A stretch of 64,000 bases of DNA from Endozoicomonas sp. GU-1 (GCF_027366395.1 NZ_CP114771.1:1674001-1738000), one strand, 5' to 3'. Counted from the stretch's first letter, positions 28,202 through 38,943 are shown. Notes: generated by a model not told the origin, from the sequence alone. Made by a program: numbers and translations.

Positions 28202-29046
28202 TTAACCAGATCCTCGGGCCTGAATCGGAAGGTAATTCGTCGGAAGTGTTGTTCAAAAATTCGCCGTTCAAGACCCTTCAACTCCGAAAAGGGCGACGCT
28301 CGGCGTATAGCCTGAATAACGGAGCGATCAAACTCATCATTACCACTGGACTTCAGCATAGTAATATCCAGCACATCCCCAAAGGGAGAAAGACTGATTC
28401 GAATTTCTGCCACCATGTTATTGCGTGCACTGGGCGGCCTGCTCCAATACCGTGAGGTCAGGCTTTTAATCAGCGCGGCATATTGTGCTTGCAGCAGCTG
28501 GTCATGCTCAAGCTGCTGAGCAGCTGCCAAAGCCTGTTGCTCCATTGCCATGGCCTGCTCAAGCGCTTGCTGCTCTTTGCGCTTTTGCGCCTTTTCCCGC
28601 TGACGCCTCTCCAGCTCCTGACGTTCCCGGGCAGCTTCTTCCTTTTTGCGCAGCTCATCTTTTTTTCTTTCCTCTTCCCGCTTCAAGGCCAGGGCTCTCT
28701 GCCGCTCCTGCTCCTGTCGCTGCTGTTCCGCTTTTTTGCGCTTTGTCTCTGCTGTTTTTTTGGCTTCCGCCCGCCTTTTTGCTTCTTCTTTGCGCTTTTG
28801 TTCCACCTGACTCTGCGCAGGCTTCCTGACAGTTTGCGGCTTTGCCGCCGGTTCAGGCAACGATACCAATGCGGCGCTGATGGGCACCGGCGGTGCTATT
28901 TTTGGATGGGCGTCGGCACTCCAGTTGACTAAAAGCACACCGAACATCATGACATGCAGAATCAGAGACAGGGCTACAGCAAACCCATAACCTTCGGTCA
29001 CCCTTGCTATAACGGCTGGAAAAGCAATGTTAAACCATCTCTTCAT
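28198..29046 (-). CDS. tolA: Tol-Pal system protein TolA
   Basis: TolA spans the periplasm, transmitting proton-motive force from TolQR to Pal/TolB. A single membrane segment lies near residues 20-42 (ALSLILHVMMFGVLLVNW). A long charged helix rich in Lys, Glu, Arg and Gln runs from about 70 to 190 (EEAKRRAEAKKTAETKRKKA). The globular C-terminal domain contains YWSRPPSARNNMVAEIRISL and SSGNDEFDRSV. The stop overlaps tolB's start by four bases. Confidence 0.95.
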   Translation of the reverse strand: MKRWFNIAFPAVIARVTEGYGFAVALSLILHVMMFGVLLVNWSADAHPKIAPPVPISAALVSLPEPAAKPQTVRKPAQSQVEQKRKEEAKRRAEAKKTAETKRKKAEQQRQEQERQRALALKREEERKKDELRKKEEAARERQELERRQREKAQKRKEQQALEQAMAMEQQALAAAQQLEHDQLLQAQYAALIKSLTSRYWSRPPSARNNMVAEIRISLSPFGDVLDITMLKSSGNDEFDRSVIQAIRRASPFSELKGLERRIFEQHFRRITFRFRPEDLVK

Positions 29047-29508
29047 CTACCGCTCTTCCATGCCAACCGCCACCGGATCAGTGACCAGCCCAACATGACT
29101 GATACCTGAGTTTTGCAGGCCAGCCATTAATTGAACGACTGATCCATAGGCAACGCTGGTGTCTCCTTGAATCAACACTTGAGTACCGGGTCTGGCACTC
29201 ACGACCTTACTGACTTTCTCTGTCAGGGACGAAAGATTCACGGCTTTGTCATGGTCAGATCCGACGTCCATATAATAACTGCCATCCGCCTTGATAGAGA
29301 TAACCAGGACTTCTTTATCTTCTGGCAGAGCAATATTATCGCTACTGGTTTTGGGCAGCTCAACTTTCACGCCCTGGGTCATCATGGGCGCAGTGATCAT
29401 AAAAGCGACCAGTAGCACCATCATGATATCGATAAACGGCACCATGTTTATTTCAGACATGGGTTTACGACGACTTCTTATCTTTGCCCCACTGATCATC
29501 GGTGACAT
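29047..29508 (-). CDS. tolR: Tol-Pal system protein TolR
   Basis: This ExbD/TolR-family protein has one N-terminal membrane helix (MVPFIDIMMVLLVAFMITAP). Its aspartate in FIDIMMVLL is the proton-conducting residue shared with TolR, ExbD and MotB. The periplasmic domain (TQGVKVELPKTSS to the C-terminus) binds peptidoglycan in the family. It follows tolQ by 15 bases and abuts tolA. The start could also be ATG three codons in. Confidence 0.95.
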   Translation of the reverse strand: MSPMISGAKIRSRRKPMSEINMVPFIDIMMVLLVAFMITAPMMTQGVKVELPKTSSDNIALPEDKEVLVISIKADGSYYMDVGSDHDKAVNLSSLTEKVSKVVSARPGTQVLIQGDTSVAYGSVVQLMAGLQNSGISHVGLVTDPVAVGMEER

Positions 29509-29523
29509 TGCGGTAAGATCCCT

Positions 29524-30204
29524 TTATGTCCGGCTGTAAACTTTACGGTGAAGGATACTGGAAAACTCATCCGCAAATATCTCGTAATTGGACACCAGGG
29601 CTTCAACCCTTGAAGCATAGCGGTTATAGGCGACAACCGCCGGGATAGCGGCAACCAGGCCAACAGCAGTGGTCAGCAAAGCCTCGGCAATGCCTGGTGC
29701 AACCGAAGCCAGGGTTGGCTGCTGAACCACTGCCAGCCCCCGGAAAGAGTTCATAATACCGACAACTGTGCCAAAAAGACCAAGATAAGGGCAGGTAGAA
29801 CCAACGCTGGCAAGAAAGGGAAGGTTTCCTTCGAGGCGCTCCTGCTCCCTGGAAATGGCCACCCTCATGGCCCGCTGAGCACCTTCCATAACCGCATCAG
29901 GATCAACAGTCCCCTGGTTTCGCAGGCGGGTAAATTCGGCAAAACCGGCTTTAAAGATATGTTCCACCCCTGAGCCGGACTGTTCATTTTGTTGCACTTC
30001 CTTGTACAGCAGAATCAGATCCATTCCCGACCAGAAACGATCCTCAAACTCAATCATGGTCTGCTGCGCATTTCTCAGCAGGATTCCCCGCTGGAAAATT
30101 ATCATCCATGAAACAACCGATGCAGCTACCAGTAACAATAACACCAGTAGCACAATCCAACTGGCGTTACCCACCAGAGCCCATAGAGACATGCTTTCTG
30201 CCAC
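29524..30204 (-). CDS. tolQ: Tol-Pal system protein TolQ
   Basis: This is the three-helix inner-membrane motor subunit. Helix 1 is WIVLLVLLLLVAASVVSWMI; helices 2 and 3 surround GLFGTVVGIMNSF and ALLTTAVGLVAAIPAVVAYN, which carry the conserved Thr/Pro residues. Start GTG 30204 is chosen because AGAGG sits six bases upstream; a TTG at 30210 lies too close to that site. The usual upstream ybgC is missing, and the operon begins here. Confidence 0.93.
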   Translation of the reverse strand: MAESMSLWALVGNASWIVLLVLLLLVAASVVSWMIIFQRGILLRNAQQTMIEFEDRFWSGMDLILLYKEVQQNEQSGSGVEHIFKAGFAEFTRLRNQGTVDPDAVMEGAQRAMRVAISREQERLEGNLPFLASVGSTCPYLGLFGTVVGIMNSFRGLAVVQQPTLASVAPGIAEALLTTAVGLVAAIPAVVAYNRYASRVEALVSNYEIFADEFSSILHRKVYSRT

Positions 30205-30378
30205 CGACAACCTCTCTACCCATCAATTATGAAGTCGAAAAGGACTGATCATAACACCAAAAACCACAATGGGGATCAGAACCACCCGATCAAGGTCCAT
30301 CAAGGTAATTGTATCCCGTGAATAACTGTTTGATAGCACGTCAGTGAGGGAGATCAAATCAGATTTACACACACACTA

Positions 30379-30404
30379 CAGTAGGGCAGTCTATTCTCGG
30401 ACAG
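30379..30404 (+). repeat. 26-bp repeat, inverted partner at 40757-40782
   Basis: CAGTAGGGCAGTCTATTCTC plus GGACAG matches perfectly, as reverse complement, the copy beside the transposase remnant 10.4 kb away. Flanks differ on both sides, so the unit is exactly 26 bp. It is probably a mobile-element end or a dispersed repeat. Confidence 0.6.
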
Positions 30405-30408
30405 GCTC

Positions 30409-33400
30409 CTAGCCAGAATGTTCCACTAAAGCGTTATAGAGTGTCTCCAGCCCCATAACGTCCAGCAGCTTGCACAGCTCAATAACTTTTTCAGGGACGG
30501 AACCATAACCCGGCTGTACAGACCACCCTTCGGCTTTTTCTTCCAGTGTTTTCAGGTCACCGATCTCAAGCAGACGCTGCAAAGCAGTGACCATTTCCTT
30601 CTGACAAACGCCGGAAACCGGTAAATCAGGAGACAAGCCGTTATCATTTTCCAAATGGTAATAAATACAATTAAACAGTTCATCAAAGCGCACGGGTTTG
30701 GCAATAAAACCACAAAAACCGGAATCTGCAATTTGTACTCTCGCCTGTTCTGACACACTGGCAGATACGGCCATAATCTTAATGGATGGGTATCGGCCGA
30801 TACGGTGAATCGCTCTGGCAGCATCAAAGCCATCCAGGCCGGGCATTCTGAGATCCATCAAAATAAGGTCGTAGCGAGTGGTTCTGCATTTTTCCACTGC
30901 TTCCAACCCTCCCTCTGCTGCCTCAACATGAAAAGATTTAGACTTAAGGGCCTTTACCAACATATCTCTATTATTAATGCTATCGTCAACCACCAGAATT
31001 TGATGTTGATTAAAGTGCTCTGGCTGTAAATCAACTCCGCCGTTTCCCGGGGGTAAGTCGGCTAACACTTTTCTGCTTTCACCATGGCTAACCTGATAGG
31101 GAATACTGAAATAAAAACGACTCCCTTTGCCAGGTTCACTTTCAGCCTGAAGCTCTCCCCCCATGGCTTCCACCAGACGATAACTGATAGACAACCCCAA
31201 ACCGGCACCGCCACATTCTTGCCCTTTCTTTAGCTGAGTGAATGGCTGAAACAGCTGCGTCAAATCCGATGAAACAATACCCACGCCACTATCAAGCACT
31301 TCAAACTGAAGCTTTTCACCTTTGACAAACACCTTTAGATAGACACTGCCAGAGTCAGTAAACTTGACGGCATTGCCAACCAAATTGATCAACACCTGGC
31401 GCAGTTTGACATTATCAGCAACGATCTCAAGCTCTACATTGGGCAGAATATCCAGCAGCAAGTTCAGGCCTTTGACTTTTGCAGCTTCGCGAAAATTGGC
31501 AAACACCATATCCAGCGTCACCTGGATATTAAAAGGCACCACCCGGGTTCTCACAATGCCGCTTTCAATCTTGGTGATATCGAGAATGTCATTAATCATG
31601 GTCAAAAGATGCAAACCACAGGCCTCAAGGGATGACAGACTTTCCCGGTATTTATCGGGAACATCTCTGTCAGCCAACAGCAGCTGGGCATAGCCAAGGA
31701 CGCCATTAAGCGGGGTCCTCAGTTCATGGCTGATATGTGACAGGAATAAAGATTTTGCCTGGCTGGCCTTTTCGGCCGTTTCTTTCGCCTTCAGTAGCTC
31801 GCCTTCAATCCGCTTTCTCTGGGTAATGTCACGAAAGACGATGGAGATCAGCAAACCATCGGCTGTGGTCAGCACGTTGCTGGATATTTCCACTGGAAAT
31901 CCATGGCCATACTTATCAACCCCACGGGAGAGCCTTGCCTCCAGGCAATGGCTATCGATGTCATCGGAGTCGAGTTCCTTCAGCAGCATCAGATCTGACC
32001 GGTACTCAGGGTCAATTAACAGCGCTAATGGCAGGCCCAGTAAATCACACTCATGATAACGAAAGAGATCTTCGACCCTGGTATTTACCAGGGTGATTAC
32101 CCCCGCCGTATCGGTGATAACAATGGCATCCGGCGAACCGGCTATCAATGCCTTGAATTTTTCCGTATCACGAACAAGGTGGGTAATATCATTTCCCATA
32201 CACTCAATGCTATCGAGCTGTTGGCCGGTGTTTTTCTGGGTTAGAGAGCTTTTATTGGCGTGCCCAGCACACCCCACTTCAATACAGCGTATGGAACCGT
32301 CTTTATGAAAAAAATCCAGTTCAAATGTTTCCTGCCAAACCCCTTTGGGCAACTGCTTCAGGACGCTTCTGAAGGTATCGTTAACCACCGAATCCGTTAT
32401 GAAGCCCTGAATTTTTCCAGAAAACTCGTCTTCGTCGAAACCCAGCACTGAAGTAATTGATGGACTGACATAGGTAATATCCCCGGAAGTAGCCAGATGA
32501 AAATAGAAATAACGTCCTCTTAACTGCTGGACAAGGCTGGCCATATTTTGTGCCCGGGCTTTTTGCAAAGCCTCTTCCCGGTTTAACAGTCGTTCCTTTA
32601 GCCGGATAAAGCTCCGGTTCAGGCTAACCGCTTCATCCTTTGAATCCTGGAAATTATCACTTGAATCACTGGGCAGAAAGCCAAAGGTATTCATTTCACG
32701 CTTTAATTCATTCAGGGGACGCGTAATCCTGCCAGACACACCCCATAAGCATATAATGGCTAACACCATGGCCAGGCCAATCAGGCTTGCGCTTAAAAAG
32801 GCCTGTTTATACACCGGCTTCATAATGTCAGTTTCCATTATACTGTAACTGAAAAACCAACCGGTGGATTTAACAGGCACAGCTGCCGACCACTTGTAGC
32901 TGCCCCTGGTTAGAATACGGACACTGACCAGCCTGCCCTCTTTAACAACATTGTGCAAAACATCTTTCATAAAGCCGCACGGCTCATCAGGCCAGGAAGG
33001 TTTAATCGGGCTATACAGCAAATGCCTGAACGAACCGCCATTCTCTGAGGGAAAATAGAGTTCGCCACTGCCCTCACAAGGCCCAAGCCGTGAGAATTTT
33101 TCAATGGTTCTGTACTTCAGTAGCGATATGCCATTGGCATACACGATGTGCCCGAAAGGGTCGGCAATAATCAGGCGGACCCGAAAATCCAGATTTATCG
33201 GCATATTGACCAGCTTGGCGGCATCGAGATCGAGCCTTAGAAAGCGGCTCCGATGGTTATCATCCGACACCTTGACCAGAAAGCTGGTATAAAATACCGG
33301 CCCGGTTAATTCAGTATTAACATACCAGTCATACTCCAGATTATTGTTGATTGATAAATAGATTTGATCAGGAATGGAGTAATCTGAGTCTTGATCCCCA

Positions 33401-33783
33401 GAAACAAATTTCTTCACCATCCAATCAAAATAAACTGACTCTTTACTTTTAACCAACACCCCGCCTTTCTTTTCAAAATCGACAATGGATAACGATTTCA
33501 CATAGGGCATATCTCTGAATATTGAAATAACCTTTGCAGAAAGGTCATGATAGGAAATCTCACTGGCAGACAGGGATAAGGCCTTGCCAGCCAGGATCAC
33601 TTTACTCATTCTTGTATCGACGGATGCTGCATATCGCAACGTCTCATTGAGATGCCTTCTGCCGATTTCTTCAGAGGCCGTCCGAAAGGTAAAATATAGA
33701 AAAACAAACGTAATAATACTGTAGAACACTATCGCTGGTAGCAGATTAAACAGCGTAATCTTCTGACGGATAGATGTAGCCAT
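30409..33783 (-). CDS. Hybrid sensor histidine kinase with two PAS domains and a receiver
   Basis: The product has 1124 residues. A membrane helix at 11-33 and a second near 328-350 enclose a large periplasmic sensor domain of Cache-like appearance. A HAMP-like linker (about 350-405) leads to PAS domains at about 425-540 and 545-665. HisKA has the phospho-acceptor His686 (FLSHISHELRTPLNG), and the ATPase domain shows N804-type LVGNAVKF, DSGVGI and GAGLGLS. A receiver follows, with Asp977 in LILMDLRMPG and Lys1029. A helical tail of about 85 residues lacks an evident HPt histidine motif. No response regulator gene is adjacent, so an HPt protein encoded elsewhere probably relays phosphate. Signal and output are unknown. 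Confidence 0.9.
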   Translation of the reverse strand: MATSIRQKITLFNLLPAIVFYSIITFVFLYFTFRTASEEIGRRHLNETLRYAASVDTRMSKVILAGKALSLSASEISYHDLSAKVISIFRDMPYVKSLSIVDFEKKGGVLVKSKESVYFDWMVKKFVSGDQDSDYSIPDQIYLSINNNLEYDWYVNTELTGPVFYTSFLVKVSDDNHRSRFLRLDLDAAKLVNMPINLDFRVRLIIADPFGHIVYANGISLLKYRTIEKFSRLGPCEGSGELYFPSENGGSFRHLLYSPIKPSWPDEPCGFMKDVLHNVVKEGRLVSVRILTRGSYKWSAAVPVKSTGWFFSYSIMETDIMKPVYKQAFLSASLIGLAMVLAIICLWGVSGRITRPLNELKREMNTFGFLPSDSSDNFQDSKDEAVSLNRSFIRLKERLLNREEALQKARAQNMASLVQQLRGRYFYFHLATSGDITYVSPSITSVLGFDEDEFSGKIQGFITDSVVNDTFRSVLKQLPKGVWQETFELDFFHKDGSIRCIEVGCAGHANKSSLTQKNTGQQLDSIECMGNDITHLVRDTEKFKALIAGSPDAIVITDTAGVITLVNTRVEDLFRYHECDLLGLPLALLIDPEYRSDLMLLKELDSDDIDSHCLEARLSRGVDKYGHGFPVEISSNVLTTADGLLISIVFRDITQRKRIEGELLKAKETAEKASQAKSLFLSHISHELRTPLNGVLGYAQLLLADRDVPDKYRESLSSLEACGLHLLTMINDILDITKIESGIVRTRVVPFNIQVTLDMVFANFREAAKVKGLNLLLDILPNVELEIVADNVKLRQVLINLVGNAVKFTDSGSVYLKVFVKGEKLQFEVLDSGVGIVSSDLTQLFQPFTQLKKGQECGGAGLGLSISYRLVEAMGGELQAESEPGKGSRFYFSIPYQVSHGESRKVLADLPPGNGGVDLQPEHFNQHQILVVDDSINNRDMLVKALKSKSFHVEAAEGGLEAVEKCRTTRYDLILMDLRMPGLDGFDAARAIHRIGRYPSIKIMAVSASVSEQARVQIADSGFCGFIAKPVRFDELFNCIYYHLENDNGLSPDLPVSGVCQKEMVTALQRLLEIGDLKTLEEKAEGWSVQPGYGSVPEKVIELCKLLDVMGLETLYNALVEHSG

Positions 33784-33863
33784 AACACCATATTACATCC
33801 GGAAATATTTCATAGGTACTGCAGCCGTGTTGATCAGACAACCATCATCCAATATGCCCCGCA

Positions 33864-36800
33864 TTATCGATCACTGAAGAATCTCCCACGGGGGGCATTC
33901 AGGCACTCCATAGAACCCCTGCTGACGGGATCCCCGTTGATAAGGGAAGTATACCGTATACTGACAGATACTGATTTCAAGGATAGATCTTCCACAGAAC
34001 CCATGTGGTCTATTTCTTTGAAAAAGCCCTCATCATAACCACTGCATACTCTGACGACTGGCGTATCATGCAGTAGAAAATGCCCCGACCGGTACCCATA
34101 CCCACCCTCGATAAACATAAAGTCCGGTTTGGAGGATGAGGTTTCATTAATACTTGCCTTAATCTTCTCCTGAAGCATATTCATGGTAAGCTCACTGGTA
34201 AAGTTCATGAATGATATGTCATTGCCATTTCTATCCTTCGTGACACGTAGCATCCAACGGGCATACTCTCTGGTATCTTCTGAAGGTAGTGGCATCATCA
34301 GGTACACTCTTGGAGAGTGCTCCCGACCAAATTCATCTTGTATCATATCGACATAACCACGAAGCCATGGCTTTAATCGAGTCATGATACTGGACGACAA
34401 GTTCATTTTGATAAAGACACGTTCAACATCCCGTTCTACCTTCCTGGTTTCCGCACAGCTGCCCGGGAGCCATACGACGAGCTTCTTAAGGAAATCTTCA
34501 TCAGAGATGTTCTCACTATTGTCATTTCCCAGACTTATTGCTTTTCTGATTTCGTATAATTCTTTCAAACCCCGAAGCACTTTTTCAAAAAATAATTTTT
34601 CATAACCATCCTGGCATGGCATATAGGTAACCGGTAATGAGCAATTTAGCTTACTGGCCTGCTCTCCTTTGCCCTTGACGAAGATACTGGACCATGGGTG
34701 TTCACTGACATTGCCAATCAGATAGGAATTCTCCGGTTGACGATTAACAAGTATCATTGTATCCAATGTCAAATTCTCCAGAGTATCATGAAATGCCTCA
34801 ACTCCTGTGCATTCTTCCAGGCGAAGAGATCTATCCTGACACATAGACCGCCACTGATATAAAGCCGTTCGAAATTTCTTATCACGCCCCTGAAAAGGCT
34901 CAACCAGGAGCACATCCACTTTTTTACCATAAATCCTTCTGACCAGTCGTTGAAAGCAAGGTATGGTGATCATTAGAGAATCACTGGCTTCGTCAAACTC
35001 GGCATCCAGCAATAACTGACGACTTAATCCCAAAACACTATCAACGCTACCACCCTCTATGGGTTTATAGCCATGAACATCTTCCCATTCTTTTAGCCAG
35101 GCAAAAGCAGATTCGTTAAACATATCCTCTTTAGGGCAAGTAGTTGGAAAGCAATGAATAACATCACCTTTTATAGCCTTATTCATCATTTTTTCGTATT
35201 CAATTTTGGATAAGATATCTTCTTTGTTGTCATCAATACCATTCAACTGTTTCGATGTTTTCTCCGCCAGACTCTTTTTTATATGTTTCATGTACCCAAA
35301 AGCCACATCAGACAACTGTCGAAGCAACTCCATTCTTCTTGATAAGGGTAATGACTTTATTTTTTCCGATTCAACCGGATCAGTCTTATCTACATATTGA
35401 TCAAAATCAACCAGGGGTTTTTGTATATACTGTTCAAATAAACTCGATACAACTTGAGAAAACTGCCCCCCCGAAGACGCGTCTTCATGGTAACTGAGGC
35501 TTTCCATAGTCATTTCAGAGTCTGAGAAAAAATGGCAGGCACACCAGGATAAAAATCGATCATCTTCCGCCAGCAAAGAGGACACTTTGCTGACCACATC
35601 TCGCAGGGAAGAGGTTTCCTCTTTATGTGAATCATGACTGACCAACTCTCTTACCAGTCTGGATTGTATTTTTTCAAGTTGACGAAGATCATTGGTCAGC
35701 ATCACCAACACAAACAATTTTGACATCTGTGGATCTTCAGACATTTTGGAAATAAAGTCATGGCGCTCCTTAATCCATTCCATCATAAATTGATTCCCCG
35801 GCAAAATCTGTCCATCGATGGTAACCGTTGCCGGGGCAACATCAAGATAAATAAGCTGATGTTTCTTCCGGTCATAGGCAAAATTTGCAAAATTACCATC
35901 AATAACACATCTGATTACCCAGCCATTGCCTTTCTCCTCAATCATCTTGTTAAAACGGTCACACCGGTCTATCAAATCCAGAATGCCTTTAATGATTTCA
36001 AATTTAACCTCAGGCTTTTCATTAGGATCTTTCAATATACATTCAACCATCTCTTCCTGATCGTATTTCCTCTGTAATCCTAACACTGTCACCTGGTCCT
36101 GTTCATAAAACTCCGGTTTCATTGAATCACCATTAACCTCCATTGCTTCCATCCTGTAATGGTGGTCGGACAAGAAAGGTTCATCGCACTCTTCTCTGGG
36201 CAGGACGGGCAGGTAATCAAGGTTATTAAAAACATCCGACTCTGATGTACTGTTTCTTATCCTCCTGACCGTCACCGGATGATTAAAAGCAGCGACACCA
36301 CAGGCAGCATTCTTTTCTGGAAAATCAAATTCATACACCTGATCAGCACCAATCGCACCATCCCGATATGGCACCGCTATGTATTCTATAGGACTCAGTG
36401 CAAACTTGATTTCTCCATTTTTGCCCAGCAGGGGGTCTGTCATCACACACGAGCACATTCTCTGTGTACTAAACAGTGTCCTGATGGTTGCTCCAGAAGC
36501 AGCCTGGTTCATGGTGTGCATGATTTCCTTTGCTGCCAATTTGTTAAACTCGGCATGGGCAAAGACACGTTGCGCAATTCCTGAACCAAGATATTCACCG
36601 ACAAAGCCATTTTTCTCAGGCGTAGTTTGCCGGGTATTTCTGACAATGGGTATCGACTTCTGGCGCAGAAGATCCCTGTTGGTTTTATTGTTTATACTGC
36701 CATCCAGATTTCTTTGCAGCTTATCCCTGGTTGATTTGCACTCCTTTTCGACATCAAATATTTCATCAAGATCGGGTTCAGGACAGTTAATAAACGGAGC

Positions 36801-37769
36801 TTGCAACTCAATAAATAATTCTCCTTTTTTCAGAGTTGTTACAGGGACACTGCAGGAGAAATACAGTTGATTCCTGTCCTCACTTCCTGTGACCAGCCGA
36901 TAGTTGGCAATATCAGAAATAATTTGATCCTCAGGAATATTTTTCCGAAAGCGAATCAGGAAATTCATGCTGGATTTTTCCTCAAATGGATCCAGCAGCC
37001 TTACTCGATTAATCAATCCTGCAAACGCCCTGTCATCCTCAGCACCATCCAGTTCAATATAGATACCATCAGGACTATACATTGGGTCAGGACGTATAAC
37101 CCGATCAAAGTTATGACAACCAAAGGGGTCTTCCTGGTCGGGAATAATATCAGGGGTTAATAGCGTCACCGCATGTGAATGTTTTAATTGTAAATACAGT
37201 TTATCTACATCATCCCTTGCATAAAAGCTCACCTCATAATAAGAATTCAACGCGAGATTGTCGCTGTCGAACAACGCAACAAATTTCTCCATGACCGGAT
37301 GAAGGTCACTGCATAACGGTGCGCTGCCATCCTGAACTGAATGACTGGTGAACCCTAAACTTTTCGCAAACCCCATCAACACGGCCAGGTCTTCAAGTTG
37401 GCTGAGAGTACTGTAATCTGATTTCGGTCTCTTGATCCCCCTGTGAGGCCAAATGACATCAGATGCCGATAAACGACTTTGCACAGCTTCAGTCGTTAAC
37501 CACTGAATTAACTCAGGACGCTCAACCAGGCGACATCCCCTGTCTTTTACCCCTGCCAGTCTCCCCATTCCATTGTGATTAATCAATCCTTCTATCCGAT
37601 TATCATTGAAGACATGATCGTCTACTGCAAAAGGGATAACACGTCTTTTGATACCGGTAGCAGTTTGCACCTCTCCTGATGGATCCTCTGACTCTGGGTT
37701 ATCAATTTTTGAGCGTACCTGCATCCCGTAGGAAGTTTCAGGCGTTCCAGCTGGGAGCATATTATACAT
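33864..37769 (-). CDS. Very large protein with a kinase-like motif set, function unknown
   Basis: The product has 1301 residues, no signal peptide and no membrane segment. The centre carries features of a protein-kinase-like fold: a glycine-rich loop GEYLGSGIAQRVF (391-403), Lys414 in AAKEI, then D624 and N629 in IDGNFANF and D643 in YLDVAP. The D-to-N spacing of five and N-to-D spacing of 14 are close to those of the catalytic loop and DFG aspartate in known kinases. The N-terminal 380 and C-terminal 650 residues match nothing I recognise. The gene looks more AT-rich than its neighbours and sits alone between the ruvB terminator and the sensor kinase, which suggests acquisition. A secreted kinase effector is one reading; an enzyme of another class is possible. 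Confidence 0.5.
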   Translation of the reverse strand: MYNMLPAGTPETSYGMQVRSKIDNPESEDPSGEVQTATGIKRRVIPFAVDDHVFNDNRIEGLINHNGMGRLAGVKDRGCRLVERPELIQWLTTEAVQSRLSASDVIWPHRGIKRPKSDYSTLSQLEDLAVLMGFAKSLGFTSHSVQDGSAPLCSDLHPVMEKFVALFDSDNLALNSYYEVSFYARDDVDKLYLQLKHSHAVTLLTPDIIPDQEDPFGCHNFDRVIRPDPMYSPDGIYIELDGAEDDRAFAGLINRVRLLDPFEEKSSMNFLIRFRKNIPEDQIISDIANYRLVTGSEDRNQLYFSCSVPVTTLKKGELFIELQAPFINCPEPDLDEIFDVEKECKSTRDKLQRNLDGSINNKTNRDLLRQKSIPIVRNTRQTTPEKNGFVGEYLGSGIAQRVFAHAEFNKLAAKEIMHTMNQAASGATIRTLFSTQRMCSCVMTDPLLGKNGEIKFALSPIEYIAVPYRDGAIGADQVYEFDFPEKNAACGVAAFNHPVTVRRIRNSTSESDVFNNLDYLPVLPREECDEPFLSDHHYRMEAMEVNGDSMKPEFYEQDQVTVLGLQRKYDQEEMVECILKDPNEKPEVKFEIIKGILDLIDRCDRFNKMIEEKGNGWVIRCVIDGNFANFAYDRKKHQLIYLDVAPATVTIDGQILPGNQFMMEWIKERHDFISKMSEDPQMSKLFVLVMLTNDLRQLEKIQSRLVRELVSHDSHKEETSSLRDVVSKVSSLLAEDDRFLSWCACHFFSDSEMTMESLSYHEDASSGGQFSQVVSSLFEQYIQKPLVDFDQYVDKTDPVESEKIKSLPLSRRMELLRQLSDVAFGYMKHIKKSLAEKTSKQLNGIDDNKEDILSKIEYEKMMNKAIKGDVIHCFPTTCPKEDMFNESAFAWLKEWEDVHGYKPIEGGSVDSVLGLSRQLLLDAEFDEASDSLMITIPCFQRLVRRIYGKKVDVLLVEPFQGRDKKFRTALYQWRSMCQDRSLRLEECTGVEAFHDTLENLTLDTMILVNRQPENSYLIGNVSEHPWSSIFVKGKGEQASKLNCSLPVTYMPCQDGYEKLFFEKVLRGLKELYEIRKAISLGNDNSENISDEDFLKKLVVWLPGSCAETRKVERDVERVFIKMNLSSSIMTRLKPWLRGYVDMIQDEFGREHSPRVYLMMPLPSEDTREYARWMLRVTKDRNGNDISFMNFTSELTMNMLQEKIKASINETSSSKPDFMFIEGGYGYRSGHFLLHDTPVVRVCSGYDEGFFKEIDHMGSVEDLSLKSVSVSIRYTSLINGDPVSRGSMECLNAPRGRFFSDR

Positions 37770-37871
37770 CCTGTCTGTTTAGATATGGCCGGACTGTGGC
37801 CTGTTGAAGTTTAGTTGCATACTGAGGGTATCAGGTACTCCTGTTACGATATTTCCAAATGCCGTAAGAAT

Positions 37872-37897
37872 AAAAAAAGAGGACTGACAGGTCCTCC
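37872..37897 (-). terminator. Rho-independent terminator after ruvB
   Basis: On the minus strand GAGGAC, loop CTGTCA and GTCCTC are followed by seven T. It lies about 45 bp after the ruvB stop. Confidence 0.85.
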
Positions 37898-37941
37898 GAG
37901 CATGAACTGAAGTCTAGTTCACAATATGACCTGAACAGCCC

Positions 37942-38943
37942 CTAGGGGTAATCATAGCCAAAATGTAGATAAGCGCTCTTAGTTAATACCCTGCCTCTGG
38001 GTGTTCTCATTATATAACCCTGTTGAATCAGGTAGGGTTCAAGCACATCTTCAATGGTGTCCCGCTCTTCACTGATGGCTGCGGCAAGGTTGTCCACGCC
38101 CACTGGACCACCATCAAACTTTTCAATCATGGCCAGCAACAGTCGACGGTCCATATGATCAAAACCGCTGGCGTCCACATCCAGCATATTCAGGGCGGCG
38201 TCTGCCAGTTCACGGGTTACCGAACCATCGCCTTTTACTTCCGCGTAATCCCTGACTCTTCGCAGCAGCCGGTTGGCGATACGGGGTGTGCCTCTTGAAC
38301 GGCGGGCAACTTCATTGGCCGCCTCGCTATTCATCGGCACTGCGAGAATACCAGCAGAACGGAGCACAATGGCACTGAGATCCGCCACATTGTAGAACTC
38401 AAGCCGCTGAACAATACCAAACCGATCTCTTAAAGGTGAAGTCAGCAGCCCTGCACGGGTGGTCGCGCCTACCAGAGTAAAGGGTGGCAGATCCAGTTTG
38501 ATCGAACGTGCTGCAGGCCCCTCACCAATCATAATATCCAACTGATAATCTTCCATGGCCGGATAGAGCACTTCTTCAACGGCCGGGCTGAGACGATGGA
38601 TCTCATCAATAAACAGGATGTCATTTGGCTCAAGGTTCGTGAGCAGGGCGGCAAGGTCTCCGGCTTTTTCAATCACTGGCCCGGAAGTCGAACGGATATT
38701 ACTGCCCATTTCATTGGCAACAATATGGGAAAGCGTGGTCTTGCCCAGCCCCGGGGGACCAAATATCAACGTATGATCCAAAGCATCACCACGCTTTCGG
38801 GCCGCCTGGATAAATATCTCCATCTGCTCCCTGACTTTTGGCTGTCCGGTGTACTCACGCAACCGGACAGGTCGTATGGCCCGATCCTGGGCCTCTTCGC
38901 TCGGGCGCTCACTGGCTGATATTAAGCGATCCGCTTCAATCAT
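37942..38943 (-). CDS. ruvB: Holliday junction branch migration ATPase RuvB
   Basis: This is an AAA+ motor that drives branch migration with RuvA. Walker A is [11 protein letters not shown], Walker B is [10 protein letters not shown], sensor 1 is LVGATTRAG and the arginine finger region is SPLRDRFG. The C-terminal winged helix is present. It has 333 residues, as usual. It ends the ruvC-ruvA-ruvB operon; the intergenic gap to ruvA is 20 bp. Confidence 0.98.
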   Translation of the reverse strand: MIEADRLISASERPSEEAQDRAIRPVRLREYTGQPKVREQMEIFIQAARKRGDALDHTLIFGPPGLGKTTLSHIVANEMGSNIRSTSGPVIEKAGDLAALLTNLEPNDILFIDEIHRLSPAVEEVLYPAMEDYQLDIMIGEGPAARSIKLDLPPFTLVGATTRAGLLTSPLRDRFGIVQRLEFYNVADLSAIVLRSAGILAVPMNSEAANEVARRSRGTPRIANRLLRRVRDYAEVKGDGSVTRELADAALNMLDVDASGFDHMDRRLLLAMIEKFDGGPVGVDNLAAAISEERDTIEDVLEPYLIQQGYIMRTPRGRVLTKSAYLHFGYDYP

